Both the position numbers and the translations under genes were made by a program. A DNA stretch of 64,000 nt from an uncultured Clostridia bacterium (GTDB lineage Bacteria; Bacillota; Clostridia; Christensenellales; UBA1242). The notes beneath the pieces were generated by a model. It searched no databases and was not told the DNA's origin. It worked only from the letters and a program-made list of their open reading frames with translations. Shown in pieces: positions 25,452 to 34,696 of this stretch. Location: the NCBI GenBank assembly GCA_934749845.1, contig CAKVHQ010000004.1, positions 1 through 64,000 of the forward strand. The letters run 5' to 3'. How positions within the stretch are numbered: position 1 is the stretch's first letter; each line of letters starts with the position of its first letter.

Positions 25452-25760
25452 ATGGCAACACAAAAAATTAGAATTAAACTCAAAGCTTTCGATCATACAT
25501 TGATTGACCAAGCATCAGCAAGAATAATTCATACTGCTGAAAAATTGGGTTGCACAATTAGTGGCCCAATACCACTTCCAACAGACAAGGAAGTTGTAAC
25601 CGTAATTCGTTCACCACACAAACATAAAGATAGCCGTGAACAATTCGAAATTAGAACACACAAAAGGATTATTGATGTTTATAGCCCATCAGCAAAAGCA
25701 GTTGACGGTCTTATGAAACTTGACCTACCAGCAGGCGTAGATATCAATATCAAACTATAA
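25452..25760 (+). CDS. rpsJ: Ribosomal protein uS10
   Basis: A 102-residue small-subunit protein (also NusE, antitermination partner of NusB). Sequence [20 protein letters not shown] and the C-terminal [10 protein letters not shown] are typical. Start ATG 25452 follows SD TGGAGG; a longer in-frame start at 25425 (TTG) lies in the leader and would add residues no S10 has. First gene of the super-operon and downstream of the structured leader. Confidence 0.97.
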   Translation: MATQKIRIKLKAFDHTLIDQASARIIHTAEKLGCTISGPIPLPTDKEVVTVIRSPHKHKDSREQFEIRTHKRIIDVYSPSAKAVDGLMKLDLPAGVDINIKL

Positions 25761-25774
25761 GGTGGTGAAAGACA

Positions 25775-26410
25775 ATGAAAAAACAATTTTTAGGAAAGAA
25801 ACTTGGAATGACTCAAATCTTTGCAGATAACGGTCTTGTTGTTCCAGTAACAGTTGTTGAAGCAGGTCCACTCTCAGTTATCCAAAAGAAAACAGTTGAA
25901 AAAGACGGATATGATGCACTTAAAGTAGCATTCATGGAAACAAGAGAAAACTTACTTAACAAAGCAGAACTTGGAGAATTCAAAAAAGCAAATGTAACTC
26001 CAAAGAAACATGTTGCAGAAATTAAAATCGACGACATGGACAAATACGAAGTTGGCGCAGAAATCAAATGTGACTTGTTTAGTGAAGGAGACATGGTAGA
26101 TGTTTCTGGTAACACAAGAGGTCGTGGATTTACTGGTGTTATCCAAAGATGGAACCATGGAAGACTTAGAATGACTCACGGTGTTTCATTAACACATAGA
26201 TCAGTTGGTTCAACAGGTGCTAACTCACACGTATCAAGAGTTTTAAAAGGCAAAAAGATGCCAGGACATTATGGTAACGAAAAAGTTACAATCCAAAATC
26301 TTCAAATAGTAAAAGTCGATGCAGATCGTAATGTATTATTGATTAAAGGTGCTATCCCTGGCGCTACAGGTGCAATCGTAACAATCAAGAGTGCAGTAAA
26401 AGCAAAATAG
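25775..26410 (+). CDS. rplC: Ribosomal protein uL3
   Basis: A 211-residue large-subunit assembly protein reaching the peptidyl transferase centre. FLGKKLGMTQIF at the start and the central loop RTHG-type region (VIQRWNHGRLRMTHGVSLTHRSVGS) with its methylated-Gln neighbourhood are recognisable. SD GGTGGTGA; 14 bases after rpsJ. Normal length. Confidence 0.97.
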   Translation: MKKQFLGKKLGMTQIFADNGLVVPVTVVEAGPLSVIQKKTVEKDGYDALKVAFMETRENLLNKAELGEFKKANVTPKKHVAEIKIDDMDKYEVGAEIKCDLFSEGDMVDVSGNTRGRGFTGVIQRWNHGRLRMTHGVSLTHRSVGSTGANSHVSRVLKGKKMPGHYGNEKVTIQNLQIVKVDADRNVLLIKGAIPGATGAIVTIKSAVKAK

Positions 26411-26431
26411 GATAAAAGGAGTTAAAGAAAT

Positions 26432-27058
26432 ATGCCAAAAGTTAAAGTTTATAATTTGAAAGCAGAAGAAGTTGGAACAATGACTTTAAAAGAAGATGTT
26501 TTCGGTGCAGATTATAATGAAGCATTGATTCACGAAGTTGTTGTTGCATATCTTGCAAATCAAAGACAAGGCAACAAAAGCACCTTAACTCGTAGCGAAG
26601 TTAGAGGACATGCCAAAAAACCTTGGGCTCAAAAACATACTGGTCGTGCTCGTCATGGCGACACAAAAGGCCCACAATTCACAGGCGGTGGTGTTGTATT
26701 TGCACCAAAACCAAGAGACTTTTCAAAGAAAGTTAATAAATCAGCAAAAAGATCAGCATTTATCAGTGCTATCAGCACAAAAGTTGCAGACAAACAATTT
26801 AAAGTTGTTGATAAATTTGCTCTTGAACAAGCAAAAACAAAACTTGCTCAAAATGTAATGGACAGTTTCGCATTCAAAGGCAAAACATTGTTCATAACAT
26901 GCAATGCAGATGAAAATTTGCTTAGAGCAACAGCAAACATTCCTAACTTGGAAGTTGTTGATGCCAAACTTGTTAACACATATCAACTTGTTGCAAACAA
27001 AAATGTTTTAGCAAGCAAGGAAGCAGTAAAACAAATCGAGGAGGCTTATAGAGAATAA
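26432..27058 (+). CDS. rplD: Ribosomal protein uL4
   Basis: A 208-residue protein lining the exit tunnel. It has the long loop LTRSEVRGHAKKPWAQKHTGRARHG, the macrolide-contacting region. In enterobacteria L4 also represses the S10 operon, which makes it the first candidate ligand for the leader at 25252. Its stop overlaps the rplW start by one base (TAATG). Confidence 0.97.
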   Translation: MPKVKVYNLKAEEVGTMTLKEDVFGADYNEALIHEVVVAYLANQRQGNKSTLTRSEVRGHAKKPWAQKHTGRARHGDTKGPQFTGGGVVFAPKPRDFSKKVNKSAKRSAFISAISTKVADKQFKVVDKFALEQAKTKLAQNVMDSFAFKGKTLFITCNADENLLRATANIPNLEVVDAKLVNTYQLVANKNVLASKEAVKQIEEAYRE

Positions 27059-27354
27059 TGAGAGATTATGATATTATTATTAAGCCAATTTTAACAGAAA
27101 AAAGTTATGCAGACATTGCTAACAAAAAATATACTTTCATGGTTGCAAAAGATGCAAACAAAGCAGAAATCAAAAAAGCAATCGAAAATATATTCAATGT
27201 TAAAGTTTCAAAAGTAAACACCTTGAATGTTCAAGGAAAATTAAAATCACAAGATAGAGGAAGAACCTCAGGCTACACTGCAAGTTACAAAAAAGCATTC
27301 GTAACATTAACAGCAGACAGCAAATCTATCGAGTTCTTCGACAGTCTATCATAA
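27058..27354 (+). CDS. rplW: Ribosomal protein uL23
   Basis: A 98-residue exit-site protein that docks trigger factor and SRP. DIIIKPILTEKSYADIANKKYTFMV and the loop GRTSGYTASYKKAFVTL match the family. Translation is coupled to rplD by a one-base overlap with its stop codon. Normal length. Confidence 0.97.
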   Translation: MRDYDIIIKPILTEKSYADIANKKYTFMVAKDANKAEIKKAIENIFNVKVSKVNTLNVQGKLKSQDRGRTSGYTASYKKAFVTLTADSKSIEFFDSLS

Positions 27355-27366
27355 TAGGAGGAAATC

Positions 27367-28191
27367 ATGGCTTTAAAAACAAATAGACCAACCACTCCTT
27401 CAATGAGACATTTAAGCACTTTGGATTATTCTAACCTTTCAAAAAAGGCTCCTGAAAAAAGTTTGCTAACAAGTCTTAAAAAGACAGGTGGAAGAAATTC
27501 CTATGGTAGAATTACAGTTCGTCACATAGGTGGTGGAAACAGAAGAAAATACAGAATTGTTGATTTCAAGAGAAATAAAGATGATATTCCAGCAAAAGTT
27601 GTTAGTTTGGAATATGACCCAAATAGATCAGCAAATATTGCACTCCTTCAATATGCAGACGGTGAAAAGAGATACATTTTAGCACCAAATGGCTTGAATG
27701 TTGGCGACACCGTTATCAGCGGACAAAATGTTGAAGTTAAAGTTGGAAACGCAATGCCACTTGACAGTATGCCAGTAGGTATCGTTATCCACAATGTTGA
27801 ATTGGAACCAGGAAAGGGCGGAGCAATCGGCAGAAGTGCTGGTAACGAAGTTCGTTTAATGGCAAAAGAAAATGGCAGAGCAACTTTAAGACTTCCTTCA
27901 GGCGAAATGAGAACAGTAGTTCTTGCTTGCCGTGCAACAGTTGGACAAGTTGGAAATCTCGACCATGAAATTGTAAATATTGGTAAAGCAGGAAGAATGC
28001 GCCATATGGGAGTTAGACCTCATGTTCGTGGTGCAGTTATGAACCCTGTTGATCACCCACACGGTGGTGGTGAAGGTAAAAACCCAGTTGGACATTCCGC
28101 ACCTATGACACCTTGGGGTAAGAAAGCAGTTGGTAAAACAAGAAACAAGAAAAAGAATTCTTCCAAATTTATTATAAAGAGAGTAAACTAG
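27367..28191 (+). CDS. rplB: Ribosomal protein uL2
   Basis: A 274-residue protein needed for subunit joining and peptidyl transfer. The conserved C-terminal motif with the key histidine is present ([18 protein letters not shown]), as is [26 protein letters not shown], 12 bases after rplW. Normal length. Confidence 0.98.
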   Translation: MALKTNRPTTPSMRHLSTLDYSNLSKKAPEKSLLTSLKKTGGRNSYGRITVRHIGGGNRRKYRIVDFKRNKDDIPAKVVSLEYDPNRSANIALLQYADGEKRYILAPNGLNVGDTVISGQNVEVKVGNAMPLDSMPVGIVIHNVELEPGKGGAIGRSAGNEVRLMAKENGRATLRLPSGEMRTVVLACRATVGQVGNLDHEIVNIGKAGRMRHMGVRPHVRGAVMNPVDHPHGGGEGKNPVGHSAPMTPWGKKAVGKTRNKKKNSSKFIIKRVN

Positions 28192-28202
28192 GAGAGTGAA
28201 AC

Positions 28203-28487
28203 ATGAGTAGATCATTAAAAAAGAAACCTTACATTGAAGAAAGGTTAAAAAACAGAGTTTTAAAAATGAATGAATCCGGCGACAAGAAAGTTATCAAAAC
28301 CTGGAGCAGAAGTTCCACAATCTATCCCGAATTCGTAGGTCACACAATCGCTGTCTATAATGGTAAGAAACACATTCCTGTTTACTGCACAGTAGATATG
28401 GTTGGACATAAACTTGGAGAATTTGCTCCAACAAGAACATTTAAAGGTCATACTGCAAGCGAAAAGACTGCAGTGGCTAAGAAATAG
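28203..28487 (+). CDS. rpsS: Ribosomal protein uS19
   Basis: A 94-residue protein of the 30S head. [15 protein letters not shown] and the C-terminal [15 protein letters not shown] are diagnostic. SD GGAGAGTG, 11 bases after rplB. Normal length. Confidence 0.98.
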   Translation: MSRSLKKKPYIEERLKNRVLKMNESGDKKVIKTWSRSSTIYPEFVGHTIAVYNGKKHIPVYCTVDMVGHKLGEFAPTRTFKGHTASEKTAVAKK

Positions 28488-28498
28488 TGAGGTAGGAT

Positions 28499-28891
28499 AT
28501 GGCAAAAAGAATGAGAGAAAAAACAGCAAAAATTGCTGAAACAAAAGATAAACGCCCTCGTGCTACTGCTAGTTATGTTCGTATGGCTTCACAAAAAGCA
28601 GGAAAAATCTTGGACTTGGTTAGAGGCAAGAAATACATGGAAGCAGTTGCTATTTTGGAAAACACTCCACACTATGCTGCACCTGTAATTTTAAAGGTTT
28701 TAAATTCAGCAGCAGCCAATGCAGAAAATAACCTATCAATGAACAAAGAAGATTTGTTTGTTGCAGAGTGTTATGCTAACGAAGGACCACTTATGAAGAG
28801 AATGATGCCAAGAGCAAAAGGCAGAGGCGACAGAATTTTAAAAAGAACAGCACACATCACAGTAGTTTTAGATACTGTTAAGCAAAATTAA
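28499..28891 (+). CDS. rplV: Ribosomal protein uL22
   Basis: A 130-residue exit-tunnel protein. Core sequence ASYVRMASQKAGKILDLVRGKKYMEAVAIL and the tunnel hairpin MMPRAKGRGDRILKRTAHITVVL are typical. There is a charged N-terminal extension of about 20 residues before the core. SD GAGGTAGG, 11 bases after rpsS. Confidence 0.97.
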   Translation: MAKRMREKTAKIAETKDKRPRATASYVRMASQKAGKILDLVRGKKYMEAVAILENTPHYAAPVILKVLNSAAANAENNLSMNKEDLFVAECYANEGPLMKRMMPRAKGRGDRILKRTAHITVVLDTVKQN

Positions 28892-28905
28892 GGAGTGAAT
28901 GAATA

Positions 28906-29580
28906 ATGGGACAAAAAGTTAATCCAAATGGATTTAGAATTGGTGTTAATAAAGATTGGTCTTCAACATGGTATGCAGACAAAAGAACATTTTCTAAATA
29001 CATTTTAGAAGACAAGAAAATCCGTAATTACATTAACAAACAATATGGTCAATGCGGAATTTCAAAAGTAGTTATTGATAGAACTGAAAACAGGCTTACT
29101 GTTAACATTTTCGCTTCACGCCCTGGTATGCTTATTGGTGTTAAAGGCGCTGAAATCGAAGTTATCAAAAAAGCACTTTCAAAACTTTCAGATAGCAAAA
29201 ATATTACATTAAATATCAAGGAAGTTAAAAGACCTGATATTGACGCAACTTTAATTGCACAATCAATCGCACAACAACTTGAAAAGAGAGTTGCATGGAA
29301 GAGAGCAGCAAAACAAGCAGTTCAAAAAACCATGAAAGCAGGTGCTAAAGGTGTTAAAATTATGGTTAGCGGAAGACTTGGTGGTGCAGATATTGCTAAA
29401 TCAGAGCATTACCTAGAAGGTAGTTTGCCACTTCAAACTTTAAGAGCAGATATTGATTATGGATTTGCAGAAGCACTTACAACATTCGGTATCATCGGTG
29501 TTAAAGTTTGGGTTTACAACGGCGAAATTATCGGCAAAAAAGCTCCAAAAGAGGAGGTAAATCAAGATGTTAATGCCTAA
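28906..29580 (+). CDS. rpsC: Ribosomal protein uS3
   Basis: A 224-residue mRNA-entry protein with an N-terminal KH domain ([20 protein letters not shown]) and the C-terminal [12 protein letters not shown] domain. [20 protein letters not shown] is the classic start. Its last codons overlap rplP by 14 bases and contain the rplP SD (GAGGAGG). Confidence 0.98.
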   Translation: MGQKVNPNGFRIGVNKDWSSTWYADKRTFSKYILEDKKIRNYINKQYGQCGISKVVIDRTENRLTVNIFASRPGMLIGVKGAEIEVIKKALSKLSDSKNITLNIKEVKRPDIDATLIAQSIAQQLEKRVAWKRAAKQAVQKTMKAGAKGVKIMVSGRLGGADIAKSEHYLEGSLPLQTLRADIDYGFAEALTTFGIIGVKVWVYNGEIIGKKAPKEEVNQDVNA

Positions 29581-30007
29581 AAGAGTTAAAAGAAGAAAAC
29601 AAATGCGTGGAAGAATGACAGGTAAGGCAACCAGAGGTAACAAACTTGCTTATGGCGAATATGGCCTTGTTGCAACAGAACCTGCATGGATTAAATCCAA
29701 CCAAATTGAAGCTGCTCGTATTGCGATGACAAGATTCATCAAGCGTGGTGGTAAAGTTTGGATTGATATCTTCCCACACAAACCAATCACACAACAACCT
29801 GCAGGAACTCGTATGGGTGGCGGTAAAGGTTCAGTTGAATATTGGGTAGCAGTGGTAAAACCAGGCAGAGTTATGTTTGAAATGGCTGGTGTACCTGAAG
29901 ATGTTGCTAGAGAAGCATTAAGACTTGCTTCAAACAAACTTCCTATTAAATGCAAATTTATTAAGAAAGAGCAACCAAAAGAAATTAAGGAAGGTGGTGC
30001 TGAATAA
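29567..30007 (+). CDS. rplP: Ribosomal protein uL16
   Basis: A 146-residue protein of the A-site region. [19 protein letters not shown] and [14 protein letters not shown] are typical. A second ATG two codons in is possible, but MLxPKR is the usual L16 start and fits the SD GAGGAGG in the end of rpsC. Stop overlaps rpmC by one base. Confidence 0.97.
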   Translation: MLMPKRVKRRKQMRGRMTGKATRGNKLAYGEYGLVATEPAWIKSNQIEAARIAMTRFIKRGGKVWIDIFPHKPITQQPAGTRMGGGKGSVEYWVAVVKPGRVMFEMAGVPEDVAREALRLASNKLPIKCKFIKKEQPKEIKEGGAE

Positions 30008-30210
30008 TGAAAACTGTAGATTTTAAAAACATGACCACAGCAGAATTAAATGAAAAATTGAAAGCACTTAAAGTTGAACTTTTCAATCTTCGCTTCCAAC
30101 ATGCTACTGGTCAATTAACAAATCCAATGATGTTAAACACTACAAAAAAGGATATTGCCAAAGTTAAAACTATCTTGAAAGAGAGAGAACTTGCTGGCAA
30201 GAGAGCGTAA
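30007..30210 (+). CDS. rpmC: Ribosomal protein uL29
   Basis: A 67-residue helical-hairpin protein beside the exit tunnel. The family motif [20 protein letters not shown] is clear. Coupled to rplP by a one-base overlap (TAATG). Normal length. Confidence 0.96.
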   Translation: MKTVDFKNMTTAELNEKLKALKVELFNLRFQHATGQLTNPMMLNTTKKDIAKVKTILKERELAGKRA

Positions 30211-30220
30211 GGAGGAATAA

Positions 30221-30481
30221 ATGATGGAAGAACGCAATGAAAGAAGAAAAAGAACAGGAATTGTTGTTTCAGACAAAATGGACAAAACAGTTACTGTTGC
30301 AGTAACAAGCAATGTTAAACACCCTCTTTACGGAAAAGTAGTTAAGAGAACAAAAAAATTCAAAGCTCATGATGAAAAGAATGAGTGCAATGTAGGCGAT
30401 ACAGTCGAAATCGTTGAAACAAGACATTTGTCAAAAGACAAATATCACAGAGTAAGCAGAATAGTTGAAAAGGCAAGATAA
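30221..30481 (+). CDS. rpsQ: Ribosomal protein uS17
   Basis: An 86-residue OB-fold protein of the 30S body. [20 protein letters not shown] and [25 protein letters not shown] match the family. Two adjacent ATG codons follow SD AAGGAGG; the first is listed. Normal length. Confidence 0.96.
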   Translation: MMEERNERRKRTGIVVSDKMDKTVTVAVTSNVKHPLYGKVVKRTKKFKAHDEKNECNVGDTVEIVETRHLSKDKYHRVSRIVEKAR

Positions 30482-30495
30482 GGAGATAAATCAAT

Positions 30496-30864
30496 ATGAT
30501 ACAACCACAAACAAGACTTAAAGTGGCTGATAACACAGGTGCAAAAGAAATTATGTGTATTAGACTACTTGGTGGCTCTTTAAGAAAGAGTTCAAATATT
30601 GGTGATATTATTGTTGCCAGTGTAAAGAGTGCAATTCCTGGTGGAGTTGTAAAGAAAGGTGATGTTGTTAAAGCGGTTATCGTTAGAACAACAAAAGGTT
30701 TAAAAAGACCTGACGGCTCACACATTCGTTTCGACGATAATGCTGCCGTAATTATCGACAATAACAAAGAACCAAAAGGAACAAGAATTTTTGGACCAGT
30801 TGCGCGTGAACTTCGTGAAAAAGGTTACATGAAAATAGTATCTCTTGCTCCAGAAGTGCTATAG
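30496..30864 (+). CDS. rplN: Ribosomal protein uL14
   Basis: A 122-residue interface protein, first gene of the classic spc operon. [27 protein letters not shown] is diagnostic, as is the ending [16 protein letters not shown]. There is no promoter between rpsQ and rplN, so S10 and spc genes share a transcript. Confidence 0.98.
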   Translation: MIQPQTRLKVADNTGAKEIMCIRLLGGSLRKSSNIGDIIVASVKSAIPGGVVKKGDVVKAVIVRTTKGLKRPDGSHIRFDDNAAVIIDNNKEPKGTRIFGPVARELREKGYMKIVSLAPEVL

Positions 30865-30875
30865 GAGGCTAAAAG

Positions 30876-31388
30876 ATGAATAAATTATCAGTTAAAAGTG
30901 GTGATACAGTTTTAGTTATCAGTGGCAAAGATAATGGAAAAGTTGCTAAAGTTAAAGCAGTTAGTCCAAAATCAAACAAAGTTGTTGTTGAAGGCGTAAA
31001 CATTGTTTCAAAACACAAAAAAGCAAGAAGCACACAAGAAAAATCACAAATCGTTAAGGCAGAAGGCCCTATCAGTGCAAGCAATGTTTTAGTAGTTTGT
31101 CCACACTGCTCAAAGGCAACAAGAGTTGCTCATAAAGAAGTTGAAGGAAAAATGGCTAGAGTTTGCAAGAAATGTGGAGAAGTTCTTGATGCTAAATATG
31201 TAAAACCAAAGAAAACAAAAAAAGCAGACGCAAAAGTTGAAGCAAAAAAGGCTGAAAAAGTAGAAAAAACTACTGAAAAGAAAGCCCCAGCAAAAAAGGC
31301 TACAACAAAAAAAGCACCTGCAAAAAAAGAAACAAAAACTGAAGATGCAAAAAAAACAACTACAAAAAAAGCATCTAAAAAGGCTTAA
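30876..31388 (+). CDS. rplX: Ribosomal protein uL24 with long Lys/Ala-rich tail
   Basis: A 170-residue L24, about 65 residues longer than usual. Residues 1-105 are the normal protein: KOW domain ([22 protein letters not shown]) and a zinc knuckle CPHC then CKKC. After this comes a tail built from [18 protein letters not shown] repeats (about 107-170), like histone H1 and like the tail of the 901-residue membrane protein in this window. L24 starts large-subunit assembly on 23S rRNA; the basic tail may add rRNA contacts. SD AGGAGG. Confidence 0.95.
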   Translation: MNKLSVKSGDTVLVISGKDNGKVAKVKAVSPKSNKVVVEGVNIVSKHKKARSTQEKSQIVKAEGPISASNVLVVCPHCSKATRVAHKEVEGKMARVCKKCGEVLDAKYVKPKKTKKADAKVEAKKAEKVEKTTEKKAPAKKATTKKAPAKKETKTEDAKKTTTKKASKKA

Positions 31389-31408
31389 AGGGGAGGAATT
31401 ATATAATA

Positions 31409-31963
31409 ATGGCTAATACAGATAAAAACAGATTAGAACAATATTATAAAGATACAGTTGTACCAGCACTTGTTAAAGAGTTTGGATACAAAAACATCAA
31501 CGAAGTTCCAAAACTATCAAAAGTTGTTTTGAATGCAGGACTCGGTGATTGCAAAGATAACAGCAAGAGTTTTAATCTTGCAGTTGAAGAAATTGGTCTT
31601 ATTGCTGGTCAAAAACCATTGGTTGTTGAAGCAAAGCACTCAATTTCAAACTTCAAACTCCGTGAAGGACAAAAAATCGGAGCAAAAGTAACACTTCGTG
31701 GAACAAGAATGTACGAATTTGTTGATAAACTAATTTCAATCGCATTGCCACGAGTTAGAGATTTTAAGGGAATAAGCAAAAAATCATTCGATGGCAGAGG
31801 AAACTATGCTCTTGGAATTAAAGAACACTTAATTTTCCCAGAAATTTCTTATGATAAAATCGAAAAAATTAGAGGTTTTGATATTATCTTCGTTACAACA
31901 GCAAAAACAGATAAGGAAGCACTTGCTCTATTAAATTTAATGGGCTTCCCATTCATGGATTAG
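31409..31963 (+). CDS. rplE: Ribosomal protein uL5
   Basis: A 184-residue central-protuberance protein that binds 5S rRNA and P-site t[36 protein letters not shown] and [17 protein letters not shown] are family marks. SD GGGGAGG; 20 bases after rplX. Length is normal. Confidence 0.98.
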   Translation: MANTDKNRLEQYYKDTVVPALVKEFGYKNINEVPKLSKVVLNAGLGDCKDNSKSFNLAVEEIGLIAGQKPLVVEAKHSISNFKLREGQKIGAKVTLRGTRMYEFVDKLISIALPRVRDFKGISKKSFDGRGNYALGIKEHLIFPEISYDKIEKIRGFDIIFVTTAKTDKEALALLNLMGFPFMD

Positions 31964-31971
31964 GAGGGGTT

Positions 31972-32157
31972 ATGGCAAGAAAAGCATTAAAAAACAAACA
32001 ACAAAAAGAGCAAAAATTCTCAACAAGAGAATACACTCGTTGCACAATTTGCGGAAGACCTCACGCTGTTTTGAAAAAATATGGTATTTGCAGAGTTTGC
32101 TTTAGGAAAATGGCCAACAACGGCGAAATTCCTGGAGTTAAAAAGGCAAGTTGGTAA
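31972..32157 (+). CDS. rpsZ: Ribosomal protein uS14, zinc type
   Basis: A 61-residue short-form S14 with a complete zinc site (CTIC then CRVC around [11 protein letters not shown]). This is the normal form in Bacillota. SD TAGGAGGGG lies directly upstream; eight bases after rplE. Confidence 0.97.
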   Translation: MARKALKNKQQKEQKFSTREYTRCTICGRPHAVLKKYGICRVCFRKMANNGEIPGVKKASW

Positions 32158-32174
32158 AAGGAGGGTAATTAGTT

Positions 32175-32567
32175 ATGACATTTGATCCAATCGCAGATAT
32201 GCTTACAAGAATTCGTAATGCATTAACAGCAAAACATGAGACTGTAGAAGTACCTGCATCTCAAATTAAAAAAGCAATTGCCGACCTTTTGGTTAGCGAA
32301 GGCTACATTGCAAGTGCAGAAATGGTAGGCGAAGGTGTTAAGCAAAACATCTTGATAACTTTAAAATATGTTAACGGACAAAAAGTTATCAACGGCATTA
32401 AGAGAATATCAACTCCAGGTCTTAGAATTTACTCAAGCGTAGAAGATTTACCAAGAGTATTGGGCGGACTAGGAATTGCTATTATCAGCACAAACAAAGG
32501 AATCATGACAGACAAGCAAGCACGCCAAGCAAAAGTTGGTGGAGAAGTTCTTGCTTATGTATGGTAA
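32175..32567 (+). CDS. rpsH: Ribosomal protein uS8
   Basis: A 130-residue 16S-binding protein, repressor of the spc operon in E. coli. [26 protein letters not shown] and the ending [26 protein letters not shown] are typical. SD AGGAGG, 17 bases after rpsZ. Confidence 0.98.
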   Translation: MTFDPIADMLTRIRNALTAKHETVEVPASQIKKAIADLLVSEGYIASAEMVGEGVKQNILITLKYVNGQKVINGIKRISTPGLRIYSSVEDLPRVLGGLGIAIISTNKGIMTDKQARQAKVGGEVLAYVW

Positions 32568-32586
32568 GAAATAGGAGGAAAAATTT

Positions 32587-33129
32587 ATGTCAAGAATTGG
32601 AAAGATGCCTATTCACTTACCAGAAGGTGTTAAAGTTGAACTTAACGACAATAACATCACAGTTAGTGGCAAATTAGGCACATTAACAAGAGAATTTGAT
32701 TCAAAAATCAAAGTTGAACAAAAAGAAAATGAACTTGTTTTAACTCGTGAAAACAACGAAAACGCAGTTAGAGCAAAACACGGCCTTTACAGAGCACTTA
32801 TTCACAACATGGTTGTAGGTGTTACAGAAGGCTTTAAAAAGACTTTAATTATTAAAGGTATTGGTTACAGAATAACAAAACAAGGCAACAAACTTGTGCT
32901 TAACATTGGCTATTCAAAACCAGTAGAAGTTGTTGAACCAGAAGGCATCAAACTTGATACACTAGACGCTGATAAAGTTGTTGTTAGTGGTATTGATAAA
33001 GAAGCAGTTGGTCAAGTTGCAGCAAAAATTAGAGCGTTAAAACCAGTTGAACCATACCATCTTTATGGAATTAGATACATCGATGAAGTTGTAATCCAAA
33101 AAGAAGGTAAAAAAGTAGGTAAGAAATAA
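32587..33129 (+). CDS. rplF: Ribosomal protein uL6
   Basis: A 180-residue protein near the factor-binding site, made of two similar domains. MSRIGKMPIHLPEGVKVEL and KIRALKPVEPYHLYGIRYIDEVV match the family. SD TAGGAGG; 19 bases after rpsH. Length is normal. Confidence 0.98.
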   Translation: MSRIGKMPIHLPEGVKVELNDNNITVSGKLGTLTREFDSKIKVEQKENELVLTRENNENAVRAKHGLYRALIHNMVVGVTEGFKKTLIIKGIGYRITKQGNKLVLNIGYSKPVEVVEPEGIKLDTLDADKVVVSGIDKEAVGQVAAKIRALKPVEPYHLYGIRYIDEVVIQKEGKKVGKK

Positions 33130-33142
33130 GGAGGAATGAGAA

Positions 33143-33511
33143 ATGAAAAAAGAAATTGATAAAAATTCACAAAGATTGATTAGACATGCAAGAATTAGAA
33201 GAAAAATCAGTGGCACTTCTCTTCGTCCTAGACTTAGCGTATATCGTTCAACAAACGAAATTTATTGTCAAGTGATTGACGATGAACAACAAGTAACATT
33301 GGTTAGTGCAAATTCAAAAGAAAAAGAATTGGCATCAGCATTAAACGGAAAAACAAAATCGGAACAAGCAAGACTTATCGGCGAAACTATTGCAAAAAGA
33401 GCACTTGAAAAGAACATCGAAAATGTTGTTTTCGACAGAGGCGGTTATATCTATACAGGTAGAATTAAACAAGTTGCAGAAGGCGCTAGAGAATCTGGCT
33501 TGAAGTTTTAG
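33143..33511 (+). CDS. rplR: Ribosomal protein uL18
   Basis: A 122-residue 5S rRNA-binding protein. [26 protein letters not shown] and the ending [21 protein letters not shown] are diagnostic. SD AAGGAGG; 13 bases after rplF. Confidence 0.98.
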   Translation: MKKEIDKNSQRLIRHARIRRKISGTSLRPRLSVYRSTNEIYCQVIDDEQQVTLVSANSKEKELASALNGKTKSEQARLIGETIAKRALEKNIENVVFDRGGYIYTGRIKQVAEGARESGLKF

Positions 33512-33520
33512 GAGGATACA

Positions 33521-34030
33521 ATGGCTAAGAGAGAAGATAGAAAATTCCAAAGAGAAGAGTCTGATATCGATAAAAGAGTTATATCCATTCGTCGTGTTAC
33601 AAAAGTTGTTAAGGGTGGTAGAACACTTAGTTTCTCAGTAACTATGGTTGTTGGAAACAAAAAAGGCAAAGTTGGTATTGGTAGCGGTAAAGCAGGCGAT
33701 ACAACTGCTGCAATCGAAAAGGCTTTCCAAAACGGAAAGAAAAACATGGTTGATGTTTCATTACTTGGAACAACAATCCCACACGAAACCATTGGAACAT
33801 TTGGTAAATCACAAGTGCTTTTAAGACCAGCACCAGAAGGAACTGGCGTTATTGCAGGTGGTGCAGTTAGAGCAGTTGTTGACCTTTGCGGTATCAAAGA
33901 TATTGTAAGTAAAACTCATGGTGCTAGAAACAAAATCAATGTTGTTAAAGCAACTTTAAATGGACTTATGAGTCTAAAAACAAGAGAACAAGTTGCCACA
34001 CTTCGTGGTAAATCTGTTGAAGAACTATAA
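33521..34030 (+). CDS. rpsE: Ribosomal protein uS5
   Basis: A 169-residue decoding-fidelity protein. It contains the dsRBD-like part with RRVTKVVKGGRTLSFSVTMVVGN and the second domain with APEGTGVIAGGAVRAVVDLCGI. SD TAGGAGG; nine bases after rplR. Normal length. Confidence 0.98.
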   Translation: MAKREDRKFQREESDIDKRVISIRRVTKVVKGGRTLSFSVTMVVGNKKGKVGIGSGKAGDTTAAIEKAFQNGKKNMVDVSLLGTTIPHETIGTFGKSQVLLRPAPEGTGVIAGGAVRAVVDLCGIKDIVSKTHGARNKINVVKATLNGLMSLKTREQVATLRGKSVEEL

Positions 34031-34041
34031 GCGAGGTTAAT

Positions 34042-34236
34042 ATGGCAAAAGAAAGTAAAAAATTAAAGGTAACTTTTATAAGAAGTACTATTGCTTTCAA
34101 TCATAAACACGACAAAGTTTTGGAAAGTTTGGGACTCCATAAACTTGGAGATACAAACATTCTTCCAGATAACGATGCAGTTCGTGGAATGATTTTCAAA
34201 GTACAAAGATTTGTAAAAGTTGAAGAAAATGTATAA
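34042..34236 (+). CDS. rpmD: Ribosomal protein uL30
   Basis: A 64-residue protein: KLKVTFIRSTIAFNHKHDKVLESLGLHKLGD and VRGMIFKVQRFVKVEE. L30 is missing in some bacteria but present here in its standard place. SD GAGG; 11 bases after rpsE. Confidence 0.95.
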   Translation: MAKESKKLKVTFIRSTIAFNHKHDKVLESLGLHKLGDTNILPDNDAVRGMIFKVQRFVKVEENV

Positions 34237-34252
34237 GGAGGAGGAATAAAGC

Positions 34253-34696
34253 ATGAAATTAAACGAATTATCTCCTGCTCCAAACTCTAAAAAGACGGTT
34301 CGCCGTCTTGGTAGAGGAACAGGTTCAGGACTTGGAAAAACTTCAGGTAAAGGTCAAAAAGGACAAAACAGCCGTAGTGGCGGTGGAGTTAGACCAGGAT
34401 TTGAAGGTGGTCAAATGCCACTTCTTAGAAGACTTCCAAAAGTAGGCTTTACTAACAAATTTAGAAAAGTTTACACAACAGTAAATGTTGATGTTTTGGA
34501 AAGATACGAAAATGGTACAGTAGTTGATGCAGAACTTTTGAGAAAAGATGGATTGATTGGTAAATTAGAAAATGCTGGCTTGAAAGTTTTAGGAAACGGA
34601 AGTTTAACTAAAAACTTAACAGTTAGAGCAAATAAATTCACTGAGTCTGCAATTGAAAAAATTAAACAAGCAGGCGGAAGTATTGAGGTGCTATAA
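34253..34696 (+). CDS. rplO: Ribosomal protein uL15
   Basis: A 147-residue assembly protein. The N-terminal extended part is Gly-rich ([20 protein letters not shown]) and the globular part ends in [22 protein letters not shown]. The stop overlaps the secY start by one base (TAATG). Confidence 0.97.
   Translation: MKLNELSPAPNSKKTVRRLGRGTGSGLGKTSGKGQKGQNSRSGGGVRPGFEGGQMPLLRRLPKVGFTNKFRKVYTTVNVDVLERYENGTVVDAELLRKDGLIGKLENAGLKVLGNGSLTKNLTVRANKFTESAIEKIKQAGGSIEVL

Noticed and set aside
27898..28215. Minus-strand Cys-rich frame opposite rplB
   Set aside because: Antisense shadow; composition follows the complement of L2 codons.
33508..33897. Minus-strand 129-residue frame opposite rpsE
   Set aside because: Antisense shadow of a ribosomal gene, without SD.
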